Part shown: in pieces, positions 9,759 through 21,025 of the stretch
How the letters are laid out: each line of letters begins with the position of its first letter
How positions within the stretch are numbered: position 1 is the first letter of the stretch
Source: Actinernus sp. WN-2022
Taxonomy: Eukaryota > Cnidaria > Anthozoa > Actiniaria > Actinernidae
Assembly (NCBI GenBank): GCA_030867875.1
Contig: JAOWCC010001751.1
Location: 23,862,369 to 23,926,368 of the forward strand
Length of the DNA: 64,000 nt
Direction of reading: 5' to 3'
The notes under the pieces: generated by a model
The model's database searches: none
What the model saw: only the letters and a program-made list of their open reading frames with translations
What the model was told of the DNA's origin: nothing
Program-made: the position numbers and the translations under genes

Positions 9759-10297
9759 CAAGGGCACCCAACGAGTACTTTTTGAAATTCGTTTGAAACC
9801 AGTTGTCTGCAGCTTATCTAGCCATTTTAAGACGCCTGATATGTCTTTTGACGTATTCCAGAAAGCTATTAGCTGTTCGGATTTTCTAGGTGCAAATCGC
9901 GTCAACCGAAAATACTATGGCAAAATATTCCCGGCCTACGAATTTGTTAGTAGTCTAGAACAGAAACAAGAATTTTCTAGCCCAAGTAACTTCATGTTGC
10001 AAAGTTTTGTGGAGGTACGAATTTTTTAGGGATTCTTTTTTCCTTTAGGCAATTCTTAGGGAATGAAAATGTGTTGTTCTGACTCTATTGATCAGACGAA
10101 TTGGGACGTACGAATATCTTAGGGGAAACCTTTTAGTCTCCCTTTTCTTCTATAATTTTCTAGGGATTGAAAACAAATTTTCTAGCCAGTATTTCAGAAA
10201 ACAATTTTCTAGGAACAATTTTTTCAAATCCGAAAGTTTTAGGCTAACTTACTCTCCCGAACAGCTTTTTAACCGAAAACTTCGTTGGGTGCCCTTG
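9759..10297 (+). mobile_element. MITE family 1, copy 3 (539 bp) with intact TSD
   Basis: Begins CAAGGGCACCCAACGAG and ends CGTTGGGTGCCCTTG. Flanked by a perfect 6-bp direct repeat TTTTAT (9753-9758 and 10298-10303), which fixes the element ends. Non-autonomous. The interior has many spaced TTTTCTAGG/TTTTAGG motifs. A 6-bp duplication does not point clearly to one common superfamily; hAT is the nearest by terminal sequence but normally gives 8 bp. Confidence 0.9.
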
Positions 10298-10358
10298 TTT
10301 TATATCTAAGAACACAGGAAACTGGATACAGAAAACAGACATGGACAAAATATCTTAC

Positions 10359-10521
10359 TATTAGACACATCATAGAGTTGTAAGATTTTATGAACTTGAG
10401 AAAACTCATTTCTTTTTAACATTCTTTCCTCAAATACAACCAAGACCAAGACAGAAAGCAACTTTTCGCATGATTCGTCGTCTTCGTTGGAATACCTGTG
10501 GCCGTCACTTTTTGGCGCCAT
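10359..10521 (-). CDS. Candidate first coding exon, unknown gene
   Basis: On the minus strand an ATG at 10521 in good context (AAAATGGCG) opens a 54-codon frame beginning MAPKSDGHRYSNEDDESCEK. It reaches a consensus donor (CTAATA|GTAAGA) after base 10359. Upstream, 10522-10570 is rich in CpG (GCGAGCGCGCGCGCG), like a CpG-type promoter. The peptide is charged with a hydrophobic middle (LLSVLVLVVF). The following exons would lie left of 10.36 kb, across a MITE, and I did not find them. It may equally be a chance ORF in a GC-rich patch. Confidence 0.3.
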
Positions 10522-11360
10522 TTTCGGACGCGAGCGCGCGCGCGTCCTCCATATTAGGAAATCGATCGAGGGACCCTGGGAAAGAGCGTTACAAACACAC
10601 ACACTGACACACACACACTTAGCGTATTATTATATAAGATGATTGGTCGAAATATAAACCTATTTAATCGATCATTATACTGATTATGATCCAAAAAAAA
10701 GTTTTATATCTAATAGAATCTCGGCAGCGTGTTCCCAAACAAAACATTCCCAATCATCTTTCTCCGCCGTCCTGTTTTGGCCCACTTCCTCCCCTAGCCA
10801 CTCCTCTTTTCTTTTCCTTCTAAGGCTCGCCTCTTCTATTCAGGCTACCTCACCGTTTAAATCTTCACTATTTCCTACGCCACTCTAACTTATCCATCTC
10901 ACTCCCATCGCCTTTACACTCCCGTTTCCCCTATGTCCTCATGAAATCCCTCTTCTCCATGGCCACTCTCCAATACACACTCTCTCCCTCCACGCACCAA
11001 CACCCTCCCATGCAATTTCCTAACACATGATGGGGCGAACTGTGTCCAAATACCTTCCTCACTAGCGTCTGCTAAAACAAGCTAAACATTCCATTCCCTT
11101 TGTTTTAAAGCGCCAATCGTAGATAAGCAAGTTACCTATTTACATAAATTGAACTGTTGTTACACTGAGGTCAGATCACATTCACTACGTGTGATCCGCT
11201 ACACCAAATGTAGAATGTGGTAGAAACCCATAAAAATCGGCAATGGAAATTTGGAGTGATTTCCGTTTAAATCCATAGTTAAATTCGTAAAACATTTGAT
11301 CCGCCATCTTGTTGAATGTTTGGGGATAACGTTTAGCCAAAGTGAAGGTTCTGAGAAACC
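10522..11360. other. Intergenic, CpG-rich then pyrimidine-rich
   Basis: CpG-rich at 10500-10560, a CA-rich repeat near 10595-10618, and a long C/T-rich stretch at 10740-11030 with few purine runs. No gene recognised. Confidence 0.45.
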
Positions 11361-11514
11361 TTCCTAACTCGGTTCCTAACTCGGTTCCTAACTCGCTTCC
11401 TAACTCGGTTCCTAACTCGCTTCCTAACTCGCTTCCTAACTCGCTTCCTAACTCGCTTCCTAACTCGCTTCCTAACTCGCTTCCTAACTCGCTTCCTAAC
11501 TCGCTTCCTAACTC
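11361..11514 (-). repeat. 12-bp minisatellite (TTCCTAACTCGC type)
   Basis: About 13 units of TTCCTAACTCGC/TTCCTAACTCGG, the reverse complement of the repeat at 7466-7576. Because 12 is divisible by 3 every frame stays open, which creates artificial repetitive ORFs on both strands (for example ELGS repeats). I do not regard these as genes. Confidence 0.95.
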
Positions 11515-12520
11515 GAAAGATAGGCATCCTCGTGTTCGAACTGAGAGAAGCTTCAAAACTTTACACAGTAGATGAGATTTTGAATTAAACATCTTATTGA
11601 ATTAATGCTCTGACAGGGAAACTACGGTTTCTAAATATCGATTTTTGAAGTTTTCCTGAGCGAGTTCATTGTTGTCGATAAATGTTTTTCCACTTTGGAC
11701 TGTTTGAATTGGAACCTTTGTTCTTCTGTCCGATTGTACTTCTACTGTTTCAAAATCGAATCACTTTTAACTTAAAACTAACTTTTTCATCTTGTCCAGT
11801 GATTTATCGTGCTGATTTTACTATTAGATAAATAAATGTTTATTTTTCTAACTCACCTTTTACATTTTCTTCTCCTTTCTTTAGGCGTTGAGCAAAGGCG
11901 GGCTACTTTGACTGGTATGAAGAGAACGAAAGAAATCGTTCATTGAACCATATCCTTTTTATTGACAACATTTTGTTATTGATTTTATCATTTGAAGTAT
12001 CTTATTTTATCGCCGAGAGCTCTTTAGAATTCTGTCAAGTCTCGATATCATCGCACGAACATGCCGGTCCTGTATTCTTTTTTAAACCGAAGTTGTGCTC
12101 TCGCCACTTTTGCTTTTTAATTACTGCTTTGTTGTGATAAATGTTCTTACTGTGTAAATAAGTTTATGTATTATGTTCCCTTTATTTCATTTAAGAGTTG
12201 AAGAAGCAAACAATGTGAGTGCGCAGCACAACTGTGTAGTGAAATAGTATACAAAATAGCATTTTCAATTCAGTGGTCATGTTGATGACTAATTACCTCT
12301 CATTCATTGCCAAATTATGCTTTTATGTTAAAGTAGCACATTACTTTTTAGTTAACTTTACTCTGTGTATATCATAGTTTTGTCACGAAAATTCCATATA
12401 TCTTTATAAATTTATGCAGTGCCTGTATATAAACAACATGCATTATGCTTAGTGCTATTTTCATATATCAGATGATATTTAATATTCTTTGAGTCTACAA
12501 GTATATTGCTATTTCAGTTT
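11515..12520. other. Intergenic, no gene seen
   Basis: AT-rich. A pyrimidine tract and AG near 11870-11885 (TCTCCTTTCTTTAG) could be a splice acceptor for a distal exon of the 7-kb promoter region, but this is unsupported. Confidence 0.4.
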
Positions 12521-15500
12521 GCTGCAATAATTATTGTTACCTTTCGTATATATGATATAGCTGTGCATGCGATAATTAGTGTCATTATTATATCATACAA
12601 TACATAGAGTGCTGGTACATACATGTACATATTGCGGGCTACACTTTTGTGACATATTTTATATGATATATAGCTGTGCATGCGATAATTAGGATAATTA
12701 GGGTCAATCACATAATTAGTGTCTATGATATCACACAATACATAGCGTGCTGCGCCTACACTTTTGTATATATGATATAGCTGTGCATGCAATAATTAGT
12801 GTCATTATTATATCATACAATACACAGCGTGCTGGTACATACATGTACATATTGCGGGCTACACTTTTGTGATATATTTTACATGATATATAGCTGTGCG
12901 TGCGATAATTAGGATAATTAGGGTCAATCACATAATTAGTGTCGTTATGATATCTCACAATACATAGCGAGCTGCTACATACATACTGCGCCTACACTTT
13001 TGTGTATATGATATAGCAGTGCGCGATAATTAGTGTCGTTATTATATCACAATACACAGCGTGCTGGTACATACATATTTCGGCTACACTTTTGTGTCTT
13101 TTGTGTATATGATATAGCAGTGCGCGATAATTAGTGTCGTTATTATATCACACAATACATAGCGTGCTGGTACATACATACTGCGCCTACACTTTTGTGT
13201 ATATGATATAGCAGTGCGCGATAATTAGTGTCGTTATTATATCACAATACATAGCGTGCTGGTACATACATACTGCGCCTACACTTTTGTGTATATGATA
13301 TAGCAGTGTGCGATAATTAGTGTCGTCATGATATCACACAATACATAGCGTGCTGGTACATACATACTGCGCCTACACTTTTGTGTATATGATATAGCAG
13401 TGCGCGATAATTACTGTCTTTATTATATCACAATACATAGCGTGCTGGTACATACATACTGCGCCTACACTTTTGTGTATATGATATAGCAGTGTGCGAT
13501 AATTAGTGTCGTTATGATATCACACAATACATAGCGTGCTGGTACATACATACTGTGCCTACACTTTTGTGTATATGATATAGCAGTGCGCGATAATTAG
13601 TGGCGTTATTATATCACAATACATAGCGTGGTGGTACATAGATACTGCGCCTACACTTTTGTGTATATGATATAGCAGTGTGCGATAATTAGTGTCGTTA
13701 TGATATCACAAAATACATAGCGTGCTCGTACATACATACTGCGCCTACTCTTTTGTGTATATGATATAGCAGTGCGCGATAATTAGTGTCGTTATGATAT
13801 CACACAATACATAGCGTGCTGGTACATACATATTTCGGCTACACTTTTGTGTATATGATATAGCAGTGCACGATAATTAGTGTCTTTATTATATCACACA
13901 ATACATAGCGTGCTGGTACATACATACTGCGCCTACTATTTTGTGTATATGATATAGCAGTGCGCGATAATTAGTGTCGTTATGATATCACACAAAGATA
14001 GCGTGCTGGTACATACATACTGCGCCTACACTTTTGTGTATATGATATAGCAGTGCGCGATAATTAGTGTCGTTATTATATCACAATACACAGCGTGCTG
14101 GTACATACATATTTCGGCTACACTTTTGTGTATATAATATAGCAGTGCACGATAATTAGTGTCATTATTATATCACAATACATAGCGTGCTGGTACATAC
14201 ATACTGCGCCTACTCTTTTGTGTATATGATATAGCAGTGCGCGATAATTAGTGTCGTTATGATATCACACAATACACAGCGTGCTGGTACATACATATTG
14301 CGCCTACACTTTTGTGTATATGATATAGCAGTGCGCGATAATTAGTGTCGTTATTATATCACAATACACAGCGTGCTGGTACATACATATTGCGGGCTAG
14401 ACTTTTGTGTATATGATATAGCAGTGCGCGATAATTACTGTCGTTATGATATCACACAATACACAGCGTGCTGGTACATACATATTGCGCCTACACTTTT
14501 GTGTATATGATATAGCAGTGCGCGATAATTAGTGTCGTTATTATATCACAATACACAGCGTGCTGGTACATACATATTGCGGGCTAGACTTTTGTGTATA
14601 TGATATAGCAGTGCGCGATAATTAGTGTCGTTATGATATCACACAATACATAGCGTGCTGGTACATACATACTGCGCCTACACTTTTGTGTATATGATAT
14701 AGCAGTGCGCGATAATTAGTGTCGTTATTATATCACAATACACAGCGTGCTGGTACATACATATTTCGGCTACACTTTTGTGTATATGATATAGCAGTGC
14801 GCGATAATTAGTGTCGTTATTATATCACAATACACAGCGTGCTGGTACATACATATTTCGGCTACACTTTTGTGTATATGATATAGCAGTGCGCGATAAT
14901 TAGTGTCATATCACACAATACACAGCGTGCTGGTACATACATATTGCGCCTACACTTTTGTGTATATGATATAGCTGTGCGCGATAATTAGTGTCGTTAT
15001 TATATCACACAATACATAGCGTGCTGGTACATAAATATTTCGGCTACACTTTTGTGTATATGATATAGCTGTGCGTGCGATAATTAGTGTCATTAAAGAT
15101 ATTAATATATCACAATACATAGCGTGCTGGTACATACATACTGCGCCTACACTTTTGTGTATATGATATAGCATTGCGCGATAATTAGTGTCCTATCACA
15201 CAATACACAGCGTGCTGGTACATACATATTGCGCCTACACTTTTGTGTATATGATATAGCTGTGCGCGATAATTAGTGTCGTTATTATATCACACAATAC
15301 ATAGCGTGCTGGTACATAAATATTTCGGCTACACTTTTGTGTATATGATATAGCTGTGCGTGCGATAATTAGTGTCATTAAAGATATTAATATATCACAA
15401 TACATAGCGTGCTGGTACATACATACTGCGCCTACACTTTTGTGTATATGATATAGCAGTGCGCGATAATTAGTGTCGTTATGAATTCACACAATACATA

Positions 15501-16780
15501 GCGTGCTGGTACATACATATTTCGGCTACACTTTTGTGTATATGATATAGCAGTGCACGATAATTAGTGTCTTTATTATATCACACAATACATAACGTGC
15601 TGGTACATACATACTGCGCCTACACTTTTGTGTATATGATATAGCAGTGCACGATAATTAGTGTCATTATTATATCACAATACATAGCGTGCTGGTACAT
15701 ACATACTGCGCCTACTCTTTTGTGTATATGATATAGCAGTGCGCGATAATTACTGTCGTTATGATATCACACAATACACAGCGTGCTGGTACATACATAT
15801 TGCGCCTACACTTTTGTGTATATGATATAGCAGTGCGCGATAATTAGTGTCGTTATTATATCACAATACACAGCGTGCTGGTACATACATATTGCGGGCT
15901 AGACTTTTGTGTATATGATATAGCAGTGCGCGATAATTAGTGTCGTTATGATATCACACAATACATAGCGTGCTGGTACATACATACTGCGCCTACACTT
16001 TTGTGTATATGATATAGCAGTGCGCGATAATTAGTGTCGTTATTATATCACAATACACAGCGTGCTGGTACATACATATTTCGGCTACACGTTTGTGTAT
16101 ATGATATAGCAGTGCGCGATAATTAGTGTCGTTATTATATCACAATACACAGCGTGCTGGTACATACATATTTCGGCTACACTTTTGTGTATATGATATA
16201 GCAGTGCGCGATAATTAGTGTCATATCACACAATACACAGCGTGCTGGTACATACATATTGCGCCTACACTTTTGTGTATATGATATAGCTGTGCGCGAT
16301 AATTAGTGTCGTTATTATATCACACAATACATAGCGAGCGTGCTGGTACATAAATATTTCGGCTACACTTTTGTGTATATGATATAGCTGTGCGTGCGAT
16401 AATTAGTGTCATTAAAGATATTAATATATCACAATACATAGCGTGCTGGTACATACATACTGCGCCTACACTTTTGTGTATATGATATAGCAGTGCGCGA
16501 TAATTAGTGTCGTTATGATATCACACAATACATAGCGTGTTCGTACATACATATTTCGGCTACACTTGTGTGTATATGATATAGCTGTGCGTGCGATAAT
16601 TAGTGTCATTATTATATCGCAATACATAGCGTGCTGGGGCATCCATATTGCGGGCTACACGTTTGTGTATATGATATAGCTGTGCGTGATAATTTGTCAT
16701 TATATCACAATAAATAGCGTACTGGTACATACATATTACGGCTACAGTTGTGTACGTGTGATATATAGCTGTGATATAGG
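12521..16780. repeat. Satellite array, ~92-bp monomer, ~45 copies
   Basis: The monomer (about 88-94 bp) contains GTGTATATGATATAGCAGTG, CGATAATTAGTGTC, TAGCGTGCTGGTACATACAT and TACACTTTTGTG in fixed order. Units at both edges (12521-12960 and 16560-16780) are longer or more divergent, and the centre is homogeneous, as expected from unequal exchange. Marker variants (ATTAAAGATATTAATATATC at about 15092, 15377 and 16411; GGGCTAGAC at about 14390, 14580 and 15895) show blocks of several monomers duplicated together, a higher-order repeat. No coding function. Confidence 0.95.
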
Positions 16781-18226
16781 AAACAGTGCTTCGGCTTCTT
16801 TATTTGTAATCCATATTCAGCTTAATACGTATGTATGACGTACATTGCGATTCTTAACCTGACAATTGCAACTGATCGTTTTAGACTGAGAATTAACTGG
16901 TTTTAAGGTCTATTGCATTTAGCTGATAAATAACTATTGTTTTATGGTTAGACTATTGTTTGGGTAACCAATAACGTTTCAGGTTGTGAGCGGTGTAGTC
17001 TGTCCCGCTAATGTGTAAACAGTGGTATGTTCATGTCCCCATAGATAACACCACGAGATATTACTCTTCGTAGTTTGCAAACAATTATATCGCACTGCTA
17101 TTCCTGCTTACAAAGCTATTATTTTGCGTTGCGCAAACAGTTGTAATCGTTGTAGAAGCATTTGTTTCATATTTAAAATGTTATTCATGATGGTTGATTC
17201 AGACGTTCGTCCTGCACGACTGCTAGTGTGCTCTTAATGTAATAGAACTTTATTACACCTTATTAATTAGCTTTTCTTCGCGCGCTATGTACAGTTTCTA
17301 GAAGCAGTTTGTATTGTTTTACTTTATATGTAATTTAAATGGTATTTCGGCACTTCTTTGGCGCTGCACAAAGTGTCAGCGTGTTTTTGTGATGTATTCG
17401 TTTTAAGCGGGTAAACTCTTCAATTTATTTTTGCAAATTTTTAAAGTAGCTAGTGATTTATAATATCAATAACTGCCATCAATCATAGATCAATCATACT
17501 GCGCAATAGAACTTCATAATTCGTAAAGCGGATTATGTGTTTCATTTTGCGAAACAGTTTCTTACCCTACTTCATTTCATTGCGAGGAATACACTTTTCA
17601 CACAGTTCTCCTAATTTTTTAGTACACATGTATTATTAATAGAGTAACTCTTGTCCTATAGTTCCGAAGTTACCTTACGTGTTCATGTAATGTGTTTTAA
17701 TTTGCGCGACGCTATAGCTCCTACACGTGTATATTTGAAACTTACTGACTTGAAGGCCCACTGTCATGCGACGGACATGGTCAAATTGTCGGAGTTCATG
17801 AGATACGAGACTCGAGTAATTTAGTTTTCCTGTAATCAAAAGCGCATGCGCTGTGCGTGACATTACTCCTTTAAAAGTACTGCTGGGTACGTTGTGCATT
17901 TCACTCTTATCTAAAGGAATACGTTGCTATTAATTGAGCAAGTGTTGTGTTTTATGCACGAGACTTTGCGCGCTGCTACTGTCCTGTTTTGTTAAGAACG
18001 TACTAGCGCTGCACGTGATTTAATATATCTTACTGCTGCTAATTTGCGCTGGTGTTTTAATAGGTTTAGAACCAGAGTTATGGGTTTTACACACGAACAT
18101 TAAACATTTATACGCAAGCGCGGCGCCTTCGTTTCTTCATCGTAGCGCCAACTGCTGCAAACGACTGTTAATTAATTAATTATAGGTTTGCAGGTACGGA
18201 ACACATCACGGCGCTATTCGCTCTAA
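16781..18226. other. Intergenic, no gene seen
   Basis: AT-rich sequence directly after the satellite. No convincing ORF, repeat or RNA gene recognised. A small (TTAA)n-like run is at 18171-18183. Confidence 0.45.
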
Positions 18227-18230
18227 TTAA

Positions 18231-18443
18231 TATTTATGCGCATATCTAATTCACTACTCGAAAACGAGGTTATCCCCGCACCGAGGATGCCGCAACCGAG
18301 TTCGAAAGGACAATTCAGGATTTTGTCTCCAACGCATAGAAGAACACAGCAATATTCCTTCCGCGACGCCATTTTTCTTTTCAGCTAAGCAACGATGCGG
18401 GGATGGCCCCGTTTTCGAGTAGCTAATTACATGCGCATAAATA
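18231..18443. mobile_element. MITE with TTAA duplication (213 bp)
   Basis: Inverted repeats of about 50 bp (TATTTATGCGCAT.. and CTACTCGAAAACG.., ATCCCCGCA) flank a short centre. TTAA is present on both sides (18227-18230 and 18444-18447). TTAA duplication points to the piggyBac or Kolobok superfamilies. The ORF across it is not a transposase. Confidence 0.8.
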
Positions 18444-19053
18444 TTAAGAAGAGTCAATTGAGCGTTTTGTAACATCATTTCTCAAATTCATGAATAATTC
18501 AATATGTCAACAGACATTTGTTACATACATACACCTTGATACACGGTGAAGCACCACGTCAAGATTCTTACAGGTATCTTGATACCTAATGAAACATGAT
18601 AAGGTTGCTCCGATTAGTTCAAACACTGATAAAGACATTTTAACTAGTAAGCTTAACAGGCATTAAGTACATCCTAGGTGCCACATTCGGCGTTGTGCTT
18701 TCGTTTTCTGGTGTGAACTGATGGAAAAGTAGAAAGTTTTTAGTATATTACGTAAACCAGTGGCGTATCCTAACTATTTGTAATTTCCTCCACAGCATTT
18801 CTCACTATTAACTGCATGGCTTAAATTAACGATGTCTTTCCTTCAGCAGCGTTTTTCTTTTCCTCTACACAGTTATATATTATACATTATAGATACCCGT
18901 GGAGTTGGGGGAGGCTTTGAATATTAACGATGTCCCTTCCTCGACAGCTTTTTCTCTGTTTCTGCATTAGAAACATTGGCTTGCACCCTTGGGCAGAGGT
19001 CTCTCGTGTCTTGTTTTACTTTAGGAAAGACACGTGATATCGCGTCCAAAGAG

Positions 19054-19062
19054 TATTTAAAA
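19054..19062 (+). promoter_or_regulatory. TATA-like box, module copy 1
   Basis: TATTTAAAA, preceded by an E-box CACGTG at 19031 and followed about 30 bp on by a purine-rich GACGGGAGAGCGGAGTG stretch where transcription could start. The same arrangement is conserved in all three module copies. A candidate intron follows (donor near 19142, acceptor TTTTGTCACAG ending at 19270). Inferred from sequence only. Confidence 0.4.
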
Positions 19063-19488
19063 AACCTCAAACGGCTGAGGACGGGAGAGCGGAGTGTTTC
19101 TTGTGTTACATCTTGTCCGGCTTTGTGTGGGTTGACTTTGTTGGTATCTCATCCTGGCACTTGAGGGTTTTTCTCCGGCTTTTCCCTCATTAGAAACCAA
19201 CTAAAATTCGCTTATAAGTTTGGCTGTAAACTAGGAAGTATTTGGCTACTCTTGTTGTGTTTTGTCACAGAAGAGAAAATTAACTGCTACAATAAACGGT
19301 AGCCTTGACGTGGCGTACCAGAGAAACGACTGCCATGTTGAACCAACCGCAAGAATCAAGATCCAAGAGCAGCTCTCACGCGCAAGAATCAAGATCCAAG
19401 AGCAGCTCTCACGCGCAAGAATAAAGCACCAACTATCAGTCTCACGTGCAACAATCGAGAACCACGCGCAACAATCTGGAACCACGCG

Positions 19489-20040
19489 CAAGACTGGGAA
19501 GATGGACGCGGAAGACTGGGAAGATGGACGCGCAAGACTGGGAAGATGGACGCGCAACACCAACACGGTATCTCCCTTAGATTGACTATTATCATCAATT
19601 GTCAATATCGCTAGAATTAATTATAATCCTCAATTTAACCTCTAGGTTAAAACCAGTCAAGTATAAAGATAAACAATTGTCGAATTCCGAACGGCGGTAG
19701 ACGCGCTTAGTGTAGTGGTCATGACGTCTGTACTACCAAGCACTTCACGCAAACGGCTAGCTCTAGGTGAGTGAGAACCCGTCGTTTAGCCGTAAACTCG
19801 TCCGATGGTTAGGGTTTGGTTTGTAGTTCGGGTTAGTGTTTGTCTTAGAATGATGATTATAATCAATTCTAGCGATTTTGACAATTGATGATAATAGTCA
19901 ATCTAAGAGAGATTACGCGTTGGCAAGACTGGGAAGATGGAGGTGCAAGACTGGGAAGATGGAGGCGCACGACTGGAAAGATGCGAGGCGCACGACTGGA
20001 AAGATGCGAGGCGCACGACTGGAAAGATGCGAGGCGCAGA
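19489..20040 (+). repeat. 22-bp minisatellite of module copy 1, split by a MITE
   Basis: Units of the type ACGCGCAAGACTGGGAAGAT-GG at 19489-19562 and of the type AGGCGCACGACTGGAAAGAT-GCG at 19921-20040, interrupted by the element at 19569-19915. The unit is 22 bp, not a multiple of three, so three frames are cycled. The array ends near 20050 at GCAACGAGAG, as in the other module copies. Confidence 0.9.
19569..19915. mobile_element. MITE with ~60-bp inverted repeats and tRNA-like box
   Basis: The left arm (TCTCCCTTAGATTGACTATT.. through TCGCTAGAATT) is mirrored at 19850-19915 with few differences. It is present only in module copy 1, inserted in the 22-bp minisatellite, possibly at a TA. The interior contains TTAGTGTAGTGGTCATGACG (19708-19727), which resembles the A-box half of a tRNA gene, followed by a loosely tRNA-like stretch. 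It could be a foldback carrying a tRNA-derived SINE-like core. No B box was confidently seen. Confidence 0.7.
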
Positions 20041-20225
20041 CGCAAGCAACGAGAGTTAAGCACAATAACTACAATAGCTAAGTATAAAAAGAAGTTTGGT
20101 CAGTACTATCATACTTATATTTTTCTTAATTAACAATTTATCAATATTTGTTTTGGGTATTCGAAACTAACACTATAACGAAATGCAACCGACACTATAA
20201 TAACGTTTAATTATGATGTTATAAG

Positions 20226-20257
20226 CACAAGAGGCAAACGCAAGAACCGTGCTCAAG
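20226..20257 (+). other. Candidate microexon a (module copy 1)
   Basis: A 32-base block, CAAG-rich (CACAAGAGGCAAACGCAAGA..), between an acceptor-like TTATAAG and a donor GTATAA. Its counterparts are 24800-24831 and 25708-25744 (the latter with a better donor, ACAG|GTGTAA) and a copy at about 30117-30148. No ORF is implied. Confidence 0.35.
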
Positions 20258-20356
20258 GTATAAGACCAATCTATATAATCTATTTAAATTTATCTAGCAC
20301 CAATGATACATTTTACGAGACTATAATCAAGTTCTATTGCCGTTATAATTTAATAG

Positions 20357-20403
20357 ATACGGACACAAACCAAGTATTTGCTAAAGCGTTATCATTTTAG
20401 ACC
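20357..20403 (+). other. Candidate microexon b (module copy 1)
   Basis: A block between TTTAATAG and the strong donor GTAAGT, starting ATACGGACACAAACCAAG. In the second unit (24931-24996) it is 19 bases longer, with an extra CAAG-bearing insertion; a 19-base change shifts the frame, which argues against a conserved protein. It contains an in-frame TAG-like end (TTTTAGACC). Confidence 0.35.
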
Positions 20404-20490
20404 GTAAGTAATCAACTAAGTTAAATCCATACAAATAAACACTATTTTCAAATTTCCCTCCACTATAATTAAGTCCTTATTATTTTAAAG

Positions 20491-20561
20491 GCAAGAACCA
20501 AGGGCAAATTCCAAGCTCAAGACCAAGCTGGCATATGGAGAAGAAATGTTCACGTTCGACC
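20491..20561 (+). other. Candidate microexon c (module copy 1)
   Basis: A 71-base block between TATTTTAAAG and GTAAGT, starting GCAAGAACCAAGGGCAAATT. The copy at 25084-25154 has the same length. It is the clearest of the blocks for repeated CAAG motifs, which resemble purine-rich splicing-enhancer sequence. Confidence 0.4.
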
Positions 20562-20647
20562 GTAAGTGGCCATTCTGTTAGCTATCAATAATGATTATTG
20601 ATAAATTTCCATGCACTATTATTATGAAGGTTTTTGATATTTTATAG

Positions 20648-20716
20648 GGCAAGACTCAAGCACAAGTATAAAGCACAAGAACCAAGTGTATGGTAGAGCA
20701 AAATTTGTGTCAAATC
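20648..20716 (+). other. Candidate microexon d (module copy 1)
   Basis: A 69-base block between GATATTTTATAG and GTAAGT, starting GGCAAGACTCAAGCACAAG and ending GTGTCAAATC. Related blocks are at 25235-25301 and 25843-25920. Blocks c and d share the GCAAGA..CCAAG head and a C|GTAAGT end, so they look like duplicates of one ancestral exon. Confidence 0.4.
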
Positions 20717-21025
20717 GTAAGTGACAATGTTGAATTGGTAAGGCAGTATGATAGCTAGATAGAGTAGATGGAGCATTAAATACCTAGAACATACAACATA
20801 CTCTGCCTACGCTCCATGGCCTAAATATTCTTGCACACAGCATCTCGCTGTCCTTTCTTTATTACACTCTTTATCCCACTTATTCATACTACGATCCCAT
20901 AGTTAAGGTCTTATCCTTTATTTCCCTTCACTATACTATCCCTAATTTCAACTCTTACAAGTCAAGAAAAATCCATATCTCTGCAGCTCACCTTCCGCTA
21001 TTTACTAGGCAAGAGCCTCGCCAAA

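Noticed and set aside
11185..11592. ORFs of 64-135 codons across the 12-bp array (ELGSELGS and RKRVRKRV repeats)
   Set aside because: A 12-bp repeat keeps every frame open; there is no independent coding signal outside the repeat.
12514..15420. Minus-strand ORFs of 61-92 codons in the satellite
   Set aside because: They repeat with the monomer and have no domain; satellite artefacts.
12521..16780. Satellite monomer considered as a hammerhead ribozyme repeat
   Set aside because: I do not see the CTGATGA..GAAA core in the monomer.
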